From the NCBI GenBank assembly GCA_964433225.1, contig CAYSQA010000001.1, positions 1-64,000 of the forward strand: a DNA stretch of 64,000 bases, written 5' to 3'. This document shows, in pieces, positions 35,729 to 44,707 of this stretch. Below the pieces are notes generated by a model. The model worked only from the letters and a program-made list of their open reading frames with translations, did no database searches and had not been told where the DNA came from. Within the stretch, counting starts at the first letter, position 1. Each line of letters starts with the position of its first letter. The DNA comes from CG2-30-36-39 sp964433225 (GTDB lineage: Bacteria; Patescibacteriota; Microgenomatia; UBA1400; PJMF01). The position numbers and the translations under genes were made by a program.

Positions 35729-36487
35729 ATGAAAAAATACGCCGCTTTAGTCCAAGAGGCAATCAGCGCTGCTAAAAATCAAGATTGGCAGTCTGCCATC
35801 GAGTTAAATACTGAAATTATTGACCGAAACACCAATGACATCGGTGCTTACAATCGCTTGGGTCTTGCTTTGATTCAGCTAGATAAAACCAAAGAAGCCA
35901 AAGCGGCCTTTGAAACCGTACTGGCTAAAGATAAATCCAATATTATAGCTAAAAAACATTTAACCAACCTTAAAAACAAACAAAGAACAAATGTTTCTGT
36001 TTCTCAAGTTTATTTTATTGAAGAACCAGGCAAAACCAAAATTACCGAACTTCATCGTTTAACTAGAAAAGATTTTTTGAGTACTTTGCGAGTTGGTCAA
36101 AAATGCCAATTAAACTCTAAAGGCAAACATATCTCTGTTGAAACTGAAGATGGCAAATATGTTGGCTCATTACCAGACGATTTATCTTTTAGACTTTGCA
36201 AACTGATTAGTCGAGGCAATGAATACGAATGTTTGATTCATTCTTTTGCAGAAGCTAGCTGTTCGGTTCACCTTAGAGAAGAAAAAACCTCTGCCAAAAA
36301 CAAACATATTCTCTCTTTTCCTGTGGGTAAAATTTCTGCTACCAAAAATTCTCCACTAGAAGAAGAATTACTTATTGAAGACGATATTCCTCTTGATTTG
36401 GAGGATGAGGAAGAAGAATCTTCTGGCAACAAAGCTGACGATTTCGAAACTACCTTAGAAAAAATTAATAAGGGTGAAGAAATTTAA
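35729..36487 (+). CDS. TPR-repeat protein
   Basis: 252 residues from ATG 35729 (AAGGGA upstream; an ATG at 35721 closes at once). Residues 1-85 form two to three tetratricopeptide repeats (YAALVQEAISAAKNQDWQSAIELNTEII, IGAYNRLGLALIQLDKTKEAKAAFETVL). The middle domain (about 90-190) has a beta-rich stretch (LNSKGKHISVETEDGKYVGSLPDDLSFRL), and the tail is strongly acidic. No signal peptide. The TPRs suggest protein binding; partner unknown. Confidence 0.75.
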   Translation: MKKYAALVQEAISAAKNQDWQSAIELNTEIIDRNTNDIGAYNRLGLALIQLDKTKEAKAAFETVLAKDKSNIIAKKHLTNLKNKQRTNVSVSQVYFIEEPGKTKITELHRLTRKDFLSTLRVGQKCQLNSKGKHISVETEDGKYVGSLPDDLSFRLCKLISRGNEYECLIHSFAEASCSVHLREEKTSAKNKHILSFPVGKISATKNSPLEEELLIEDDIPLDLEDEEEESSGNKADDFETTLEKINKGEEI

Positions 36488-36493
36488 GCCTGT

Positions 36494-37408
36494 TTATTTC
36501 ATATCTTCACCAAGTTTGACAACCAAATCTGCTCTATAACGATTGGTAATTCCATCGTCTAGTTTCAAAGTCGCTTCTCCTGGCAAAAGCTTGCTGATTT
36601 TAGTTTGGACTCGTTGACAATGTTGTTGACTAGTTTTGTCGGTACTTACAACTAATTCTGTTTTCTCCAAAGTTTGATCATCGGTAGCTGTTCTAATGAC
36701 TGAAAAACCATCAGCACTCAAAACATTTTCTATTTGACCAGCCAAACCATTAACTGAAGTAGTGTTGATTACAGCAATACTACATAAAAATAAAGAAGAG
36801 TCAGTCGTGTCTGATCTGGTTTCTAGAGGAAAACTGGTTCTAAGATTATAGAAATTAAACTCAGTCCTGGGATCACTTACCAAAGCCAACCAAGATCCTT
36901 TCATTATCAATGATCCAGGTAATTGCCAAATGTTTCTGGAAAAAAAGATGCTCTTTAATTCTGTTTTTTGAGTAAAAAATTTGAGTGGTTGGTTAACTGG
37001 CCAAACCTCATCAATCACTCTCCCTAACGAAAAGCTATAAGTCGATCTAACAAAATTAAGTGGTTTTTTTTCTACAGAGGCCAAAAGTGGATACACAGAC
37101 TGAAAACGATAGTTACCATAGTCACCCAACTCAATCTCCACTTCGCTGTCTAAAGGATACACAGCCAAAGCTAATGATGAAAAATCAGCTTCTAGTAAGT
37201 AAGCTGTAGATTTATCTGCAGCATTGTAAACAAGTAAAATAGTTTGTTTTTCTTGAGAACGAACAAAATCACCAAAGTGAATACTTTTTAACAAAAAAAT
37301 AATAACTAATATCACTCCGGCTAGAACCATTAGTAAAACAGTCAACTTACTTAATGACTTAGCAGCCGCTGATTTTTTTTTAGGCTTATGAGCAACAAAA
37401 TCTTGCAC
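36494..37408 (-). CDS. LytR C-terminal-domain membrane protein
   Basis: 304 residues: a basic cytoplasmic tail (KPKKKSAAAK), one membrane helix (about 22-44), a long extracytoplasmic segment, and a C-terminal LytR_C-type domain recognisable by IAVINTTSVNGLAGQIENVLSADGFSVIRTATD. The LCP phosphotransferase catalytic domain is not present. Such proteins are linked to cell-envelope functions, but this role is inferred. Convergent with the TPR gene (6 bases apart). Confidence 0.7.
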   Translation of the reverse strand: MQDFVAHKPKKKSAAAKSLSKLTVLLMVLAGVILVIIFLLKSIHFGDFVRSQEKQTILLVYNAADKSTAYLLEADFSSLALAVYPLDSEVEIELGDYGNYRFQSVYPLLASVEKKPLNFVRSTYSFSLGRVIDEVWPVNQPLKFFTQKTELKSIFFSRNIWQLPGSLIMKGSWLALVSDPRTEFNFYNLRTSFPLETRSDTTDSSLFLCSIAVINTTSVNGLAGQIENVLSADGFSVIRTATDDQTLEKTELVVSTDKTSQQHCQRVQTKISKLLPGEATLKLDDGITNRYRADLVVKLGEDMK

Positions 37409-37442
37409 TGCCCTATTATTGAAAGAAAACTAGTCAAACGTA

Positions 37443-37476
37443 AAGAGGCGAACCTCTTTTGGAGCGTTCGCCTCTT
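37443..37476. terminator. Terminator-like hairpin after tsf
   Basis: Perfect 11-bp stem AAGAGGCGAAC / GTTCGCCTCTT with a 12-base loop, 25 bases downstream of the tsf stop on the minus strand. The T-run on that strand is short. Confidence 0.6.
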
Positions 37477-37501
37477 CAATAATTTTTATTTTGCTATTAA
37501 G

Positions 37502-37972
37502 TTATTCAGTAATTTCACCACCAACTTCATAACGGACAAATCTTCTAATCTCCATTTTTTCACCAATCTTTCCACTAAGTGACTTCAACATCATGGCAAT
37601 AGTCGTACTAGCATCACGAATAAATTCTTGGTCCAAAAGTTCAGTAACATCTACTGGATTCATCGCAGTAACATGCATGGCAATTTCGCGAGCCATGTTT
37701 CTGAATTCATCGTTTTGGGCAACAAAATCTGTCTCACAAACAATCTCAACCAAACTGGCAACTTGACCATTATTATGTACATAACTTGCTACATAACCAG
37801 CTTTAGTTTCTCTATCAGCAGTTTTTTCAGCCCGAGCCAAACCTTTTTCCTCAACAATCTTGATTGCTTTTTGATAATCACCAGCAGCCTCTTCTAAAGC
37901 TTTTTTACAATCCATGATTCTGGCACCAGTTTCTTCTCTTAATTTTTTAATTTCATCCATAGAAATAGCCAT
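37502..37972 (-). CDS. tsf: Elongation factor Ts (short form)
   Basis: Guanine-nucleotide exchange factor for EF-Tu. 156 residues, much shorter than the 280 or so of model bacteria. It keeps the UBA-like N-terminal domain (IKKLREETGARIMDCKKALEEAAGDYQKAIKIVEEKG) and the exchange core with the invariant VCETDFVAQN, but only one core subdomain. Start supported by AAGGAGATAA seven bases before the ATG. In operon with rpsB, 12 bases apart. Confidence 0.95.
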   Translation of the reverse strand: MAISMDEIKKLREETGARIMDCKKALEEAAGDYQKAIKIVEEKGLARAEKTADRETKAGYVASYVHNNGQVASLVEIVCETDFVAQNDEFRNMAREIAMHVTAMNPVDVTELLDQEFIRDASTTIAMMLKSLSGKIGEKMEIRRFVRYEVGGEITE

Positions 37973-37984
37973 AGTTTATCTCCT

Positions 37985-38710
37985 TTATTTTTTATTAGTT
38001 TTTTTGCCTTCAAGATAAGCTTTAGCAAATTCATTTAAAACAAACTCTATACTACTGACAGCATCATCATTACCAGGAACTGGTAAAGAGATATTTTCTG
38101 GATTGGTGTTGGAGTCAATTAAGGCAACTACTGGAACACCAACTTTATTAGCTTCTTCAACAACTAACTGTTCTCTTTTGGGATCAACTACTACTAAACA
38201 GTCTGGCTTACCATTTAGGCCTTTGATACCTTCAAAAAATCTCTCTAAACGACCTTGCTCTTTTTCTAGTTGGAGCTTTTCAAATTTGGTATAACCATCA
38301 AATCTGCCAGACTCTAGACCTTTTTCAATGTCATTCATCCTTTTGACTGATTTACTAATTTGCTCCCAATTCGTTAACATCCCACCCATCCAACGTTGAG
38401 CAATAAATAAAGCTCCAGCTTCTGTAGCTGATTTACGAATAAGGTCTCTGGCTTGTCTTTTGGTACCAACAAAAATAATTTTTTTACCTTTAGCACCAAG
38501 ATCAAATAGGAAGTTGTAAGCCAAACGAAGCTGTTCGGCAGTTTTGGCCAAATCAAAAATATGCACACCATCTTTGGCCATGTAGATGTACTCTTTCATT
38601 TTGGGATGCCACTTGGCACTGTTGTGTCCAAAATGCATACCAGCTTCCAAAAGATCTCTAAGATCATAATCTGGAGCTTTATCTGGGTAAGTTGAAAAAT
38701 CAACAAACAT
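37985..38710 (-). CDS. rpsB: 30S ribosomal protein uS2
   Basis: 241 residues. Family signatures are LLEAGMHFGHNSAKWHPKMKEYIYM, HIFDLAKTAEQL, FVGTKRQARD, RWMGGMLTNWEQI, PDCLVVVDPKREQLVVEEANKVGVPVVALIDSNTNPE and PGNDDAVSSI. The final stretch is short and basic (EGKKTNKK). Preceded by AAGGA and a leader of about 100 bases, and followed by tsf, the conserved arrangement. Confidence 0.97.
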   Translation of the reverse strand: MFVDFSTYPDKAPDYDLRDLLEAGMHFGHNSAKWHPKMKEYIYMAKDGVHIFDLAKTAEQLRLAYNFLFDLGAKGKKIIFVGTKRQARDLIRKSATEAGALFIAQRWMGGMLTNWEQISKSVKRMNDIEKGLESGRFDGYTKFEKLQLEKEQGRLERFFEGIKGLNGKPDCLVVVDPKREQLVVEEANKVGVPVVALIDSNTNPENISLPVPGNDDAVSSIEFVLNEFAKAYLEGKKTNKK

Positions 38711-38823
38711 ACTTGTCCTTATTTAACCGATTTTTGTCGGTTTCTCCCCTATCACCATAATCAGGACGCTGTCAAAGTGAATCAGGGCTATTTATTAAAT
38801 ACTTATTAAGAGTTTGGATTATA
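38711..38823 (-). promoter_or_regulatory. Promoter and leader of rpsB-tsf
   Basis: An extended -10 box TGATATAAT (TATAAT at 38818-38823) gives a leader of about 100 bases. A small hairpin CCGA-loop-TCGG (38728-38741) sits just before the ribosome-binding site, where an S2 feedback site could lie. Confidence 0.5.
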
Positions 38824-38829
38824 TCACAG

Positions 38830-39750
38830 CTAACTATTTTTTCCCAAGTAAATTGCATTTTCCATCAAGCTAATCACTGTCATTGGTCCTACTCCACCAG
38901 GAACCGGCGTAATCGCTCTAGCTTTGCCAATCACTGAGGCTGTATCTACATCTCCATAAGGTTCACCTACATCAATCACTACTACCCCATCTTTAATCAA
39001 ATCTCCAGTAATTAAGTTTTTTCTACCAGTAGCGGTTACAATTACATCTGCATCTTTTAGGTTATTTCCCTGTTCAATTCTTTGATTTAATTCCTGTGAA
39101 CCAATTATTTCAACTTTACATTTCTTTGCAGATAAAATGCTAAATAATGGTTGGCCAAGTAAATCTGACTTACCCAAAATAACAGTTTTCAGCTGATTGT
39201 TTCTAAGATAAGCAAATAACTGATCAGTCTGAAAAGCTTGTTCCAAAAGTCTAATCGTCGCCTGACAAGTAGCTGGCAAAACCCTTCCTTGCGCTCGCCA
39301 ATCACCAGTTTTAATGGCTGTTAAATTGGATGGATGTAGACCATCAACATCTTTTTTAGGAGTCAAACAACCAACTAGTTGCCGCCACCAGTAATCAAAT
39401 TTATCTTTACCTTCTTCAGTTGTTAGTTGGAAAGCATTTAACCAAGTTTTACGCCAAGGTTTTTGAATAATAATACCGGTGACATTATCGTCTCGGTTAA
39501 GTTGCTGAATCTGGGTTAACACTTGATCAAATTTAGTTTTAACCGAAAAAGAAAAAACTTGATACTCTATGCCCAAACTTTCAGCCATTTCTTTTTTTAG
39601 TTGAGTATAAAGTTGGCTACCTTTATCTTCTTCAAACAAAATAGCAGCTACTACTATTTTTTTATTCAAGTTGGAGTTGATCAATTCATTAACTAAATGT
39701 TGCTGAATTTTGTTTGCCAGCTGATAACCATCAATAATTTGCGTTTGCAT
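38830..39750 (-). CDS. folD: Bifunctional methylenetetrahydrofolate dehydrogenase/cyclohydrolase
   Basis: Interconverts 5,10-methylene- and 10-formyl-tetrahydrofolate, taking up the one-carbon unit that SHMT produces. 306 residues. The catalytic Tyr and Lys are kept in QLYTQLKKEMAESLGIEY, along with PKKDVDGLHPSN, GKSDLLGQP and PVPGGVGPMT. The family hallmark QLPLP is replaced by QKPWRKT, followed by an insertion of about 25 residues (FQLTTEEGKDKFDYWWRQLVG). Downstream of glyA in the same transcription direction, a sensible folate pairing. Confidence 0.88.
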   Translation of the reverse strand: MQTQIIDGYQLANKIQQHLVNELINSNLNKKIVVAAILFEEDKGSQLYTQLKKEMAESLGIEYQVFSFSVKTKFDQVLTQIQQLNRDDNVTGIIIQKPWRKTWLNAFQLTTEEGKDKFDYWWRQLVGCLTPKKDVDGLHPSNLTAIKTGDWRAQGRVLPATCQATIRLLEQAFQTDQLFAYLRNNQLKTVILGKSDLLGQPLFSILSAKKCKVEIIGSQELNQRIEQGNNLKDADVIVTATGRKNLITGDLIKDGVVVIDVGEPYGDVDTASVIGKARAITPVPGGVGPMTVISLMENAIYLGKNS

Positions 39751-39773
39751 CGGCTTATTTTAACATTATCTAA

Positions 39774-40613
39774 TTACTTAACTAATTTCCATAATCGGGT
39801 GATGTTCTCCTCATCTGGACCATTGCCATCTGCACCTGGAACTTCGGTAATAATTGGGATCATGGTTAGTCTCTGGTCATTCAGAAACCCCTTTAAAGTT
39901 TCTAATCCTATTTCTCCTTCACCAATATTGGCATGGCGATCCCGTCCAGAATCAAATTGATCCCGACTATCATTAACATGAAGACAGGCCAAACTTTCAA
40001 GCAAAGATAATTGCTCCATTTCATTAATCACAGAATCAGCACCAACCAATTTTTTACCAGCAGCAAAGCCGTGACAGGTATCAAAACACCATTTCACCCG
40101 CTTAGACTTTAATCGCTCCACTAACCATTTAATCTCGGTTAAATCACTTGCTATCTTGCCGTTTTGTCCAGCCGAGTTTTCAATAATAAAAGTTGAACTA
40201 CTAGGAGTGTTTTCTAAGATTACTTTAATTCTATCAACTAAATCATTCTTGACTGCTGCAAAACCTCTGCCTTGGTGACTGCCTAGATGAACCACTACCC
40301 CTGCTCCTTTAATATAAGCATCAAAATTGAGATCATGAATTAAAGCCTGAGTAGATTTTTCTACCAACTCCTGGTTATCTGAAGCCAAATTCACCAGATA
40401 CAAAGCATGGGTAAAGATTGGTTTAACAAGATATTTTTCTTGATTTGACCAAATTTTTTGAACATCGATGTTAGCTAATGGAGTTCTCCTCCACATCCGA
40501 GGACTACCCGAAAACACTTGGAGAGCATTAGCTCCAAGAGCATGTGCTCTCTCAACAGCTTTATCTACTCCACCGGCAGTAGATAAATGAGCGCCAATTT
40601 TCCTATTCATCAT
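39774..40613 (-). CDS. nfo: Endonuclease IV (AP endonuclease)
   Basis: Metal-dependent apurinic/apyrimidinic endonuclease for base-excision repair. 279 residues in a TIM barrel. Family motifs are IGAHLSTAGGVDKAVERA, VVVHLGSHQG, FIIENSAGQ, VKWCFDTCHGFAAG, CLHVNDSRDQFDSGRDRHANIGEGEIG and PIITEVPG. The metal-binding His, Glu and Asp residues are all present. The start overlaps the preceding gene by 11 bases. Confidence 0.95.
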   Translation of the reverse strand: MMNRKIGAHLSTAGGVDKAVERAHALGANALQVFSGSPRMWRRTPLANIDVQKIWSNQEKYLVKPIFTHALYLVNLASDNQELVEKSTQALIHDLNFDAYIKGAGVVVHLGSHQGRGFAAVKNDLVDRIKVILENTPSSSTFIIENSAGQNGKIASDLTEIKWLVERLKSKRVKWCFDTCHGFAAGKKLVGADSVINEMEQLSLLESLACLHVNDSRDQFDSGRDRHANIGEGEIGLETLKGFLNDQRLTMIPIITEVPGADGNGPDEENITRLWKLVK

Positions 40614-41427
40614 AAGACTTCTCCTCTTGCTGACAAATTTTCATAATTTCTTGATGAACTTGTTCAGAGATAGCAGCACAATACTCAAAATTTTCATCAA
40701 CTCTTGTTAGTGGCTGATCATAACTGAGTCTTTCACCAGAAAAATCTGTATACTTACCACCCATTTCTTCAATCATCACTTGAGGAGCAACATTATCCCA
40801 GATCTTACTTGATTTGTTTAAATAAGCTCCATACTTTCCGGCAACAACCATCATAAAATCATAGGCACTATTAGAACTTCTAATATTCCTGGTGCTCAAA
40901 ACCAACCCTTCTAAAAGTCTCATTTCTTGATGAGTTTTATCTCTTTGGTTCGGGTGACCATCAATTCCGTAGCTAATTAGAGAATCAGCCAGTTTTTTAT
41001 CATAAACCAGAGTAATTTGGTTGCCATTCAACCATACGCCTTGACCTTTTTCGGCTACATAGATTTCTGAAAACGCAGGTAAGGCCACTCCGCCAGCAAT
41101 TGGCTCCCCTTGATCTAGTAAGCCTATCATTACTCCATAATGGGGTAAGCCTTGAGCAAAATTACTGGTGCCATCAATAGGATCAATGACCCAAGTAAAA
41201 TTAGAGTTTTTGTCAATTACCCCAGCCTCTTCATCGATCACATTAAAACTTGGATACCTCTGTTTTACTTGGTCAACTAAAAACTTACCAATCTTCAAAT
41301 CAGCCTCGGTTAGAACTTGATTGGGATCATCAGCTTTGACGGTTGATGAAACCTGACCAAAGTGAGCAGTGGCTATATTGCTAGCTTCAACTAAAGAGTT
41401 GTTAATAAAAGTTTGGTAGTTTGTCAT
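40603..41427 (-). CDS. Inositol-monophosphatase-family phosphatase
   Basis: 274 residues. The metal site is complete: FNVIDEEAG, WVIDPIDGTSNFAQGLPHYG, and the late WDNVAPQVMIEEMGG, where the Asp in WD is catalytic. Substrate could be inositol phosphate, fructose-1,6-bisphosphate or 3'-phosphoadenosine 5'-phosphate; the sequence alone does not decide. It lies three bases after glyA and overlaps nfo. Confidence 0.88.
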   Translation of the reverse strand: MTNYQTFINNSLVEASNIATAHFGQVSSTVKADDPNQVLTEADLKIGKFLVDQVKQRYPSFNVIDEEAGVIDKNSNFTWVIDPIDGTSNFAQGLPHYGVMIGLLDQGEPIAGGVALPAFSEIYVAEKGQGVWLNGNQITLVYDKKLADSLISYGIDGHPNQRDKTHQEMRLLEGLVLSTRNIRSSNSAYDFMMVVAGKYGAYLNKSSKIWDNVAPQVMIEEMGGKYTDFSGERLSYDQPLTRVDENFEYCAAISEQVHQEIMKICQQEEKSYDE

Positions 41428-41430
41428 AAC

Positions 41431-42750
41431 TTAGTCCCAAGTAAAAAGTGGATACTGTTGAGCAAAAGCCTCTACCTCTTTCCTAATAGCTAGGAGGTTT
41501 TTGTTCTGTTTTGCTTCGGCTCTAAATTGTTTAATAAATACCTGTCTTGCCTTTCTATCGGTTGGCAACTGGTGGTCCTTAACTTCTTTAACTACCTTAG
41601 CTATCCAACTAGCAATTTTCTTCATTTCGTTTTCTTTCATCCCTCTAGTGGTAACCAACGGTGTTCCCAATCTAACTCCAGATGGATAAAAAGGTGAACA
41701 AGGTTCATGAGGAATAGTATTTCTGTTAGCATAAATTCCAGCTACATCCATGGCGAAAGCCACTTGTAAGCCCATGCCATCACCATAATTAGTCAAATCA
41801 AGTAGCATTAAATGAGTTTCTGTACCATCGCCGACCAATTTTAAGCCTTCAGTTTTTAAAGCCGTGGCCAAAACTTGAGCATTTTTTCTCACTTGTTGAC
41901 CATATTTCTTAAATTCTGGTTTAGCAGCCTCGGCTGCTGCAATAGCAATCGCGGCTGTTGTTGCGTTGTGAGGACCACCTTGTAAAGCAGGAAAAACTGC
42001 TTTATCGATTTTATTAGCTAAGTCTGGATCACGATCTAAACCTCGTTGAGTAACTAAGATCATTGCCCCTCTAGGACCACGAAAAGTTTTATGTGTAGTA
42101 GACATGATTACATCTGCATAAGGTACGGGAGAAAGATGCTCACCAGCCACGACCAAACCAGTTACATGCGAAATATCTGCTAATAACCAAGCTCCGACTT
42201 CATCAGCGATTTCTCTAAACTTAGCAAAGTTTAACTCAAAAGGATAAGCCGTATTGCCAGCAATAATAAGCTTTGGTTGATGTTTGAGAGCTAACTCTCT
42301 AACCTGAACAAAATCAATTCTGGCATTTTTATCTAAGTCATATTGAACTGAATTAAAATATTTACCAGAAAAAGTTACTTGAGGATGACCATGAGTTAAA
42401 TGTCCACCACCAGATAAAGCCAAACCCATTAAAGTATCTCCAGGTTCTAACAAAGCAAACTCAATCGCTCCATTAGCTGGTGAACCAGAATATGGTTGTA
42501 CATTAACATGAGGTACTTTGAACAATTTTTTTAATCTATCTTGAGCCAGTAACTCCAGCTCATCAATAATCTGATTACCCTCATAATAACGACGGTGGGG
42601 ATAACCTTCGGCATATTTACTAGATAAACAACTAGACAGAACTGCTGACACTTCTGGAGAGATGTGATTTTCAGACGGAATCAAGCCAATCATTGCTTGT
42701 TGACGTTGACACTCTTTTTCTACTAAGGAAAAAACTTGATCTTTTTTCAT
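41431..42750 (-). CDS. glyA: Serine hydroxymethyltransferase
   Basis: PLP enzyme converting serine and tetrahydrofolate to glycine and methylene-tetrahydrofolate. 439 residues. Signatures are IPSENHISPEVSAVLSS, KYAEGYPHRRYYEG, YSGSPANGAIEFALLEPGD, ALSGGGHLTHG, LLADISHVTGLVVAG and TTHKTFRGPRGAMIL with the PLP-binding Lys. First gene of a likely glyA-IMPase-nfo-folD operon with its own promoter. Confidence 0.97.
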   Translation of the reverse strand: MKKDQVFSLVEKECQRQQAMIGLIPSENHISPEVSAVLSSCLSSKYAEGYPHRRYYEGNQIIDELELLAQDRLKKLFKVPHVNVQPYSGSPANGAIEFALLEPGDTLMGLALSGGGHLTHGHPQVTFSGKYFNSVQYDLDKNARIDFVQVRELALKHQPKLIIAGNTAYPFELNFAKFREIADEVGAWLLADISHVTGLVVAGEHLSPVPYADVIMSTTHKTFRGPRGAMILVTQRGLDRDPDLANKIDKAVFPALQGGPHNATTAAIAIAAAEAAKPEFKKYGQQVRKNAQVLATALKTEGLKLVGDGTETHLMLLDLTNYGDGMGLQVAFAMDVAGIYANRNTIPHEPCSPFYPSGVRLGTPLVTTRGMKENEMKKIASWIAKVVKEVKDHQLPTDRKARQVFIKQFRAEAKQNKNLLAIRKEVEAFAQQYPLFTWD

Positions 42751-42769
42751 GAATAACGACTTTCTTTTT

Positions 42770-42797
42770 AGAATACACTTCTACTTGTAATTACCAA
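42770..42797 (-). promoter_or_regulatory. Promoter of the glyA operon
   Basis: Minus-strand TTGGTA (42792-42797), 16-base spacer, TATTCT (42770-42775), giving a leader of about 13 bases. It overlaps an inverted repeat at 42781-42816 (arms CTACTTGTAATT and AATTAACAAGTAG, one bulged base) that could be an operator. Confidence 0.45.
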
Positions 42798-42866
42798 CGA
42801 CAAAATTAACAAGTAGATAAGCTGGAAAGAAATGAAAGTCTAGACTTAATCATGATGGTGATCATT

Positions 42867-43478
42867 CTAACTTGTTTTTCTGTATTCTGCCAGCCAATTT
42901 CTCTGAGATCCAAGTTTCACCATCCGCTCGTCAATTTCTGTTTCAGTCAAACCTTCCTGGGTCCATTTATGATTAAAAAAGCTAAAAGACTCTCTCGATT
43001 CATAAGGAAAAATAATCCAAGCAGAAGTCTCTGCTCCATAAAAATCAGGTTTCAATACAGAGTGAGGTTTATAAAACAAAGTAGCAACGACAACGTTTTT
43101 AACTCCAAGCTTTAATAAATGTTGTTTGGTAAATTCTAACGATTTGCCAGTATCAGCCACATCATCAAATAAAATTACAGTTTCACCTTTGATTGAAATC
43201 GGTAAATCTTGGTAAATTTCAGGCTGTTCAAACCGCTGGCCTATCTCTGGCTTGTAAAACTTCACCCCAACACTAGCTACCTCATTAATCCCAGTAAAAT
43301 CAACCAAGGATCTAGTCATTGGCCACCCACCTTTGGCCAAAGTTACAATGCGGTCGGCGGTAATTTTTTGTTTTGCCATTTGCTGAGCAATCACAAAAGC
43401 TAATTCACTCATTTCATTCCAAGTAGGGGCAATGTAATCAATTGGATCATGATTAAAATTAATTTTGGCAAAATTCAT
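42867..43478 (-). CDS. Phosphoribosyltransferase
   Basis: 203 residues of the type I PRTase fold, probably purine salvage (xanthine- or hypoxanthine-type), although the substrate is not clear. The PRPP loop is VILFDDVADTGKS (about residues 101-113), preceded by RIVTLAKGGWPMTRSL. The C-terminal hood differs from well-known Gpt and Hpt. Nine bases downstream of a pseudouridine synthase gene in one operon. Confidence 0.85.
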   Translation of the reverse strand: MNFAKINFNHDPIDYIAPTWNEMSELAFVIAQQMAKQKITADRIVTLAKGGWPMTRSLVDFTGINEVASVGVKFYKPEIGQRFEQPEIYQDLPISIKGETVILFDDVADTGKSLEFTKQHLLKLGVKNVVVATLFYKPHSVLKPDFYGAETSAWIIFPYESRESFSFFNHKWTQEGLTETEIDERMVKLGSQRNWLAEYRKTS

Positions 43479-43487
43479 AGGCTACCT

Positions 43488-44324
43488 TTATTTTTCTTGT
43501 AAAAAAGCTACTACTTGATTCAAATTTACTGGTAATTTTGCAGAAAACTTTACTAAGTTATTAGTTCTGGGATGAAAAAACTCCAAAGTTTCTGCATGAA
43601 GAAAATGTCTTGAACACCATAATGGATCAACTTTGGCTCTTTTCTTTCCCAAATAGGTTACGTCTCCTACCAAGGGATGATTTTCATGAGCTAAATGAAC
43701 TCTGATTTGGTGAGTTCTTCCCGTTTTAGGCCAACACCTAACTAAAGCAAAACCTTGGTTATAAAAGCGCTCAGCTTGTCTTAAAATTTTCTGTTGTTCT
43801 ACTGAAAATTGGTTATAAAAATCAGCAGTAAAGCCACCAAAACTCTTCACCACCTCATAATCAGTTTCTGCAGCTCTACCATTGACATCAACCGCAAATT
43901 TTCTTCTGTCTACCCTGGCCCGAGCCAAAGGAGCAGTAATCGTTCCTTTTGGGATTCGAAAAGTTCCATGCACTAAAGCCAAGTACTGTTTAGAAGTTTT
44001 TCGCTGACGAAATTGAGCCAATAAATTGACTAAGCTACCAGGATGCTTGGCAAAGACCATTACTCCACTGGTGTTTTTATCTAATCGGTGAACTAAACCC
44101 TGACGTTGAGTAAAAATTTCTGTTGGTTTACCAAACTCAGCAGAAAAATCTTCGGGAACACAAACCTGCCAATCACTTGGAAAAGTACTTTGATATTTTT
44201 TACTAAACCAAGCTTGAAGTGAAGGTTGTTTAACTGAATCGGCCTGATTAGCCACTACTCCAGCTGGCTTATCCACTACTAAAATATCTTGATCCTCAAA
44301 AATTATTTTTATTTCTTGTTCCAT
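43488..44324 (-). CDS. RluA-family pseudouridine synthase
   Basis: Converts uridine to pseudouridine in 23S rRNA or tRNA. 278 residues. The catalytic motif HRLDKNTSGVMVFAK contains the essential Asp. GRTHQIRVHLAHENHPLVGDVTYLG is the second conserved block. No S4 domain is visible at the N terminus, so it is a short form. It overlaps lspA by 16 bases. Confidence 0.93.
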   Translation of the reverse strand: MEQEIKIIFEDQDILVVDKPAGVVANQADSVKQPSLQAWFSKKYQSTFPSDWQVCVPEDFSAEFGKPTEIFTQRQGLVHRLDKNTSGVMVFAKHPGSLVNLLAQFRQRKTSKQYLALVHGTFRIPKGTITAPLARARVDRRKFAVDVNGRAAETDYEVVKSFGGFTADFYNQFSVEQQKILRQAERFYNQGFALVRCWPKTGRTHQIRVHLAHENHPLVGDVTYLGKKRAKVDPLWCSRHFLHAETLEFFHPRTNNLVKFSAKLPVNLNQVVAFLQEK

Positions 44325-44707
44325 ATTTCAAAGTATATTATGCCTAATAACCCAATTGTTATCCAGACATCTGCTAGATTATTACTAAAATTAAAAATTG
44401 GCCATTGCCACCAATCTCTCACTCCTCCCAAAAACAATCTATCAAATAAATTACTCACTGCTCCAGCAAAAAAAAAGGTTGACATTAATCTTCTTAAGAA
44501 AAACTGAGTTTTGCTGATAAACTCAATCGCAAACCAAACTCCAACTAATAAAATCACCAGTAACCACGGCTCTAAACCACTTGCTAACCCAAAACTTATC
44601 CCTCTATTAATATGCGTAATCGGAAAAATCAACTTAGTTAGTTGATCAACCAAAACCAAAAAAAGAAAAATCGCACTCAACTTAATTAAAGGAGCTAGCT
44701 TCTTCAT
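44309..44707 (-). CDS. lspA: Lipoprotein signal peptidase (signal peptidase II)
   Basis: Membrane aspartic protease that removes the signal peptide of diacylglyceryl-prolipoproteins. 132 residues with four helices. The two catalytic aspartates appear in FFAGAVSNLFDRLFLGGVRDWW and FNFSNNLADVWI, and the conserved DQLTK lies in helix I. It overlaps lgt by four bases, putting both lipoprotein-processing steps in one operon. Confidence 0.92.
   Translation of the reverse strand: MKKLAPLIKLSAIFLFLVLVDQLTKLIFPITHINRGISFGLASGLEPWLLVILLVGVWFAIEFISKTQFFLRRLMSTFFFAGAVSNLFDRLFLGGVRDWWQWPIFNFSNNLADVWITIGLLGIIYFEIWNKK

Noticed and set aside
42799..42858. Ser-rich open frame upstream of glyA on the minus strand, which could suggest a serine-sensing leader peptide.
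   Set aside because: The likely glyA promoter (-10 at 42770-42775) lies downstream of it, and the hairpin that follows has no T-run, so no attenuator can be built.
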